Shown here in pieces: positions 63,102 to 64,000 of a stretch of DNA of 64,000 nt; the first letter of the stretch is position 1; the number at the start of each line of letters is the position of its first letter. The stretch comes from Pseudomonas sp. GOM7. GTDB taxonomy: Bacteria; Pseudomonadota; Gammaproteobacteria; Pseudomonadales; Pseudomonadaceae. The stretch is taken from NCBI RefSeq assembly GCF_026723825.1, contig NZ_CP113519.1, positions 4,526,001 through 4,590,000 of the forward strand, written 5' to 3'. A program made the translations under genes and the position numbers. Below the pieces are notes generated by a model. It was not told the origin of the DNA. It did not search any database and saw only the letters and a program-made list of their open reading frames with translations.

Positions 63102-63434
63102 ATGAAAACTCGACTGACCCTGACCGCCCTGGCTCTGACCCTGCTGACCTCCACTGCTTTCGCCCTGCCGAGCAATGCACCCTTCCCGCTGGTGGGTGAG
63201 CATCAGGACAGCCAGATCCAGCAAGATCAACCACTCACCCCGCTAGCGGAGAACGGCTCCGAGCGCACGCCCGGCCAGCAGCGCTTCAAGCTGGCAGAAG
63301 ATGGCTATGAGCGTACCCCTGGTGCCCAGCATGTGCAGCTCGCCGAAGACGGCTATGAACGTACCCCCGGCACGCAGCATGTGCAGCTGGCCGAGGACGG
63401 CTATGAGCGTACCCCTGGTGCTCAGCACGTCTGA
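63102..63434 (+). CDS. Exported tandem-repeat protein (four 16-residue units)
   Basis: A protein of 110 residues. The signal peptide MKTRLTLTALALTLLTSTAFA is followed by about 25 residues of Gln/Asp/Pro-rich linker and then four copies of a 16-residue unit, consensus LAEDGYERTPGAQHVQ. The first copy is diverged (LAENGSERTPGQQRFK) and the last lacks its final residue before the stop. Nothing catalytic is visible; the repeats are acidic and probably extended. GGAGG lies before the ATG, and a terminator follows. The family is unrecognised. Confidence 0.85.
   Translation: MKTRLTLTALALTLLTSTAFALPSNAPFPLVGEHQDSQIQQDQPLTPLAENGSERTPGQQRFKLAEDGYERTPGAQHVQLAEDGYERTPGTQHVQLAEDGYERTPGAQHV
63243..63431 (+). 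repeat. 48-bp in-frame tandem repeat, about four copies
   Basis: Units start at 63243, 63291, 63339 and 63387. The last three are nearly identical at DNA level while the first is diverged, indicating recent expansion. Period 48 bases equals 16 codons. Confidence 0.9.
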
Positions 63435-63454
63435 AGCAACTCAGCGATACCCCC

Positions 63455-63478
63455 AAGCCCGGCGCACGCCGGGCTTTT
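63455..63478 (+). terminator. Rho-independent terminator of the repeat-protein gene
   Basis: The stem AAGCCCGGCG/CGCCGGGCTT with a 4-base loop is followed by TTCTTT. It lies 20 bases after the stop. Confidence 0.8.
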
Positions 63479-63539
63479 CTTTGGTTATTCGGATTTGATG
63501 TAGGGTTGGTTGATACTGGACTTCTCCGAAGCCCTCACC

Positions 63540-64000
63540 TCAACTCATAACAACCGGCGGCAGCCGATAGATCCAGATACGCCGCAACACCGTCCGAAAC
63601 TGCCCCCACAAGGTTCCACAGTTGTAATGCTGCCCATAACGCTCGGCGATGCGCCGTACCTCGCGCGCCAGTTCGGCATAACGCCGCGCCGGCAGATCGG
63701 GGAACAGGTGATGCTCGATCTGATGGCTGAGGTTGCCAGTGAGGATATGCAGCAGCGGCCCACCAGACAGGTTGCTCGAACCGCGCAACTGGCGCAGATA
63801 CCAGTGACCGCGCGTCTCACCCTCCAGCACTTCGGGCGCGAATACCGCCGCCTTCTCGGTGAAGTGACCACAGAAGATCACCAGAAAGGTCCACAGGTTA
63901 CGCAGCAGGTTGGCCAGCAGATTGCCCGCCAGCACGGCCAGGGCATTGGCGCCGAGCAGCAGCGCCAGCAAGGGGAAGAACAGATAATCCTTGCCCCACT
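63540..64000 (-). CDS. Fatty acid desaturase, C-terminal part (5' end beyond window)
   Basis: The frame is open to the window edge on the minus strand (starting there WGKDYLFFPLLALLLG), so about 153 C-terminal residues are visible. Two hydrophobic stretches and the third histidine box QIEHHLFP with an HFTEKAAVF-type box before it identify a membrane-bound di-iron desaturase. Regiospecificity cannot be told. It converges on the repeat-protein gene. Confidence 0.88.
   Translation of the reverse strand, partial: WGKDYLFFPLLALLLGANALAVLAGNLLANLLRNLWTFLVIFCGHFTEKAAVFAPEVLEGETRGHWYLRQLRGSSNLSGGPLLHILTGNLSHQIEHHLFPDLPARRYAELAREVRRIAERYGQHYNCGTLWGQFRTVLRRIWIYRLPPVVMS

Noticed and set aside
63243..63431. 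CRISPR-like array
   Set aside because: The 48-bp units are contiguous with no spacers and keep an open frame, so this is a coding tandem repeat.

Overview
The window is a GC-rich chromosomal segment of a Pseudomonas-type gammaproteobacterium. The orthologues and their order match Pseudomonas throughout: morA-glyA, mapZ, radA, mscL, fpr and rlmG, then speA, gcbA, ctpL-like, dsbD, aroQ, accBC, prmA, dusB-fis, purHD and retS. The repeat types and an allophanate hydrolase at the urea transporter suggest the mendocina/oleovorans side of the genus, but that is only an impression. No tRNA, rRNA, CRISPR array, prophage or intact insertion sequence was seen.

Layout. 1-2.1 kb: the 3' end of a DUF1631 gene whose stop codon lies in the end of a small MITE-like element, then a PilZ protein. 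2.1-10.9 kb: ettA diverging from the multi-PAS GGDEF/EAL gene morA, then glyA, a DUF3015 exported protein and mapZ. 10.9-13.2 kb: a CobW/YjiA-type GTPase, an ~0.8 kb imperfect palindrome and a 49-residue small protein. 13.2-19.5 kb: radA, a GNAT gene, two tandem DUF465 genes, mscL, a CNNM/CBS protein, fpr and rlmG. 19.5-29.7 kb: speA, a SUI1-like factor, NUDIX-DUF2333, the diguanylate cyclase gcbA, a chemoreceptor and dsbD. 29.8-39.1 kb: aroQ, accB, accC, prmA, a zinc-ribbon protein, dusB-fis, purH and purD. 39.2-42.7 kb: retS and a marC-family gene.

42.7-51.2 kb is a nitrogen-acquisition unit: allophanate hydrolase (atzF type), a GntR/FCD regulator and the urea ABC transporter urtABCDE. A good sigma-54 -24/-12 element and two imperfect NtrC-like palindromes lie upstream of atzF. 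A perfect 9-bp inverted repeat lies between the regulator and urtA. Neither urease nor urea carboxylase genes are present in the window.

51.5-64 kb: a YdfG-like dehydrogenase, hemerythrin, a DksA-type zinc finger, oxaloacetate decarboxylase, an orphan GspF-like protein overlapping a periplasmic binding protein, three small membrane-protein genes, a YegD-like Hsp70, a DJ-1/PfpI protein coupled to an ABM monooxygenase, an AEC transporter, an exported protein built of 16-residue tandem repeats, and the C-terminal part of a fatty acid desaturase that runs off the window.

Two themes stand out. First, proteins of the motile-sessile switch are dense here (PilZ protein, MorA, MapZ, GcbA, RetS). Second, intergenic spaces carry at least three families of inverted repeats, including long stem-loops placed between consecutive housekeeping genes just before the next ribosome binding site. 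I found no convincing new multi-gene system. The best candidates for unexplained biology are the large palindrome, the operon-internal stem-loops, the tandem-repeat exported protein and the regulation of the atzF-urt unit.
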